Origin: Bacteroidales bacterium
GTDB taxonomy: Bacteria > Bacteroidota > Bacteroidia > Bacteroidales > UBA7960
Direction of reading: 5' to 3'
Length of the DNA stretch: 6,301 bases
Assembly (NCBI GenBank): GCA_003451785.1
Contig: DMJL01000074.1
Coordinates: forward strand, 1-6,301
Shown in pieces: positions 5,956 to 6,301 of the stretch. How positions within the stretch are numbered: position 1 is the first letter of the stretch; the number at the start of each line of letters is the position of its first letter. The translations under genes and the position numbers were made by a program. Below the pieces are notes generated by a model. It made no database searches. It was not told the origin of the DNA and was given only the letters and a program-made list of their open reading frames with translations.

Positions 5956-6003
5956 TGCATTATATGCAGCATTTTGTTGAAAATCAAAATGCAGCATTTT
6001 GTT
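5956..6003. repeat. Cluster of palindromes with a 15-bp direct repeat
   Basis: ATGCAGCATTTTGTT occurs twice (5964-5978 and 5989-6003), 25 bases apart. The unit CAAAATGC (5985-5992) lies between two inverted copies GCATTTTG (5969-5976 and 5994-6001), so it can pair with either. Immediately to the left is TGCAT-TAT-ATGCA (5956-5968). The arrangement could form mutually exclusive hairpins or a tandem protein-binding site. Confidence 0.6.
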
Positions 6004-6061
6004 CTGATTCTTATTTCCCTAATAATTTTGGGGAAAAGGGTTTTCACAAAAATGCACCTTT

Positions 6062-6301
6062 TTATCTGAAACTAATACCAATGCCGGCAGTTGCAACCGG
6101 ATAGCGTGCCAAGGTATAAGATGCGTGGATGTGCAAAATAGCAAGTTTGAGCGTTGCTCCCACTATCATTTGCACTTCGCCCTGGTTCACAAAATCGAGG
6201 CTCATTGGATTGGAAACATCAGAAATTAAAGGTCCAGTTGGACTAACATAGAGCATGGGATAATCGCCAAGCAGGCTTAGCGATGTGGTGGATGAAGCGT
6301 A
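6062..6301 (-). CDS. C-terminal part of a probable outer-membrane beta-barrel protein (cut by the right edge)
   Basis: The frame is open to the right edge and gives the last 79 residues, ending in a TAA at 6064-6062. The N-terminal part is Ser/Thr/Pro rich with no clear motif. The last 35 or so residues alternate polar and hydrophobic positions in strand-length runs (VQMIVGATLKLAILHIHASY, then a turn, then TAGIGISFR). They finish with a hydrophobic-rich strand ending Phe-Arg, as expected for the last strands of an outer-membrane barrel recognised by the BAM complex. The ending reminds me of DUF6588-type proteins of Bacteroidota, but I cannot confirm this. The internal Met codon at 6256 is not the true start, because in-frame coding continues upstream of it. 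Function unknown. Confidence 0.55.
   Translation of the reverse strand, partial: YASSTTSLSLLGDYPMLYVSPTGPLISDVSNPMSLDFVNQGEVQMIVGATLKLAILHIHASYTLARYPVATAGIGISFR

Larger units (their letters stand above)
5757..6061. other. Convergent intergenic region rich in hairpins
   Basis: This 305-base stretch between the ends of queD and the minus-strand gene holds no coding frame I can support. Instead it contains three separate structured elements: interleaved inverted repeats at 5814-5848, a strong hairpin at 5870-5899, and a cluster of palindromes with a direct repeat at 5956-6003. A weaker inverted repeat, TTTCCC (6014-6019) with GGGAAA (6031-6036), lies beyond them. Confidence 0.65.

Noticed and set aside
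5956..6003. CRISPR array
   Set aside because: Only two direct copies of a 15-bp unit with a 10-base gap; repeat and spacer lengths do not fit CRISPR.

Overview
The window looks like a chromosomal segment of a Bacteroidota bacterium. Three upstream regions carry a Bacteroidota-type promoter (TTTG or a near match, 19-23 nt, then TAnnTTTG). Start codons have no clear Shine-Dalgarno sequence. The exported C69 dipeptidase is of the kind I associate with this phylum. The species cannot be named from the sequence.

Layout from left to right. (1) Positions 2-85 hold the last codons of a plus-strand reading frame entering from outside the window, possibly the tail of a transposase. (2) Positions 260-1975, minus strand, encode a double-length ABC ATPase of the oligopeptide/dipeptide (DppD-DppF, YejF/GsiA-like) type. 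(3) Positions 2038-3687, minus strand and upstream of it in the same direction, encode a secreted C69-family dipeptidase. A perfect 12-bp intrinsic terminator (1997-2024) separates the two genes. It also shows that the longer ATPase reading frame starting at 2029 is an artefact of translating the terminator. (4) Positions 3688-4036 are a divergent, A+T-rich intergenic region with one promoter for each direction. (5) Positions 4037-4596 are a complete MazEF-type toxin-antitoxin operon whose two genes overlap by 10 bases. (6) Positions 4597-5297 contain no recognisable gene, but hold a candidate terminator, a structured palindrome and a promoter. (7) Positions 5298-5756 encode a QueD/6-pyruvoyl-tetrahydropterin synthase family enzyme with all its metal and catalytic residues. 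(8) Positions 5757-6061 are a convergent intergenic region with an unusual amount of potential secondary structure. (9) Positions 6062-6301, minus strand, are the C-terminal part of a protein that looks like an outer-membrane beta-barrel.

How the genes work together: the exported dipeptidase and the peptide-type ABC ATPase could together digest and take up peptides. No permease or binding protein lies in the window, so this is inference. mazEF is a self-contained module with its own promoter, set in A+T-rich sequence, and reads as an insertion between housekeeping genes. queD stands alone here, without queC, queE or queF.

I see no clearly undescribed system. The least explained parts are the structured non-coding stretches at 4987-5030 and 5814-6003.
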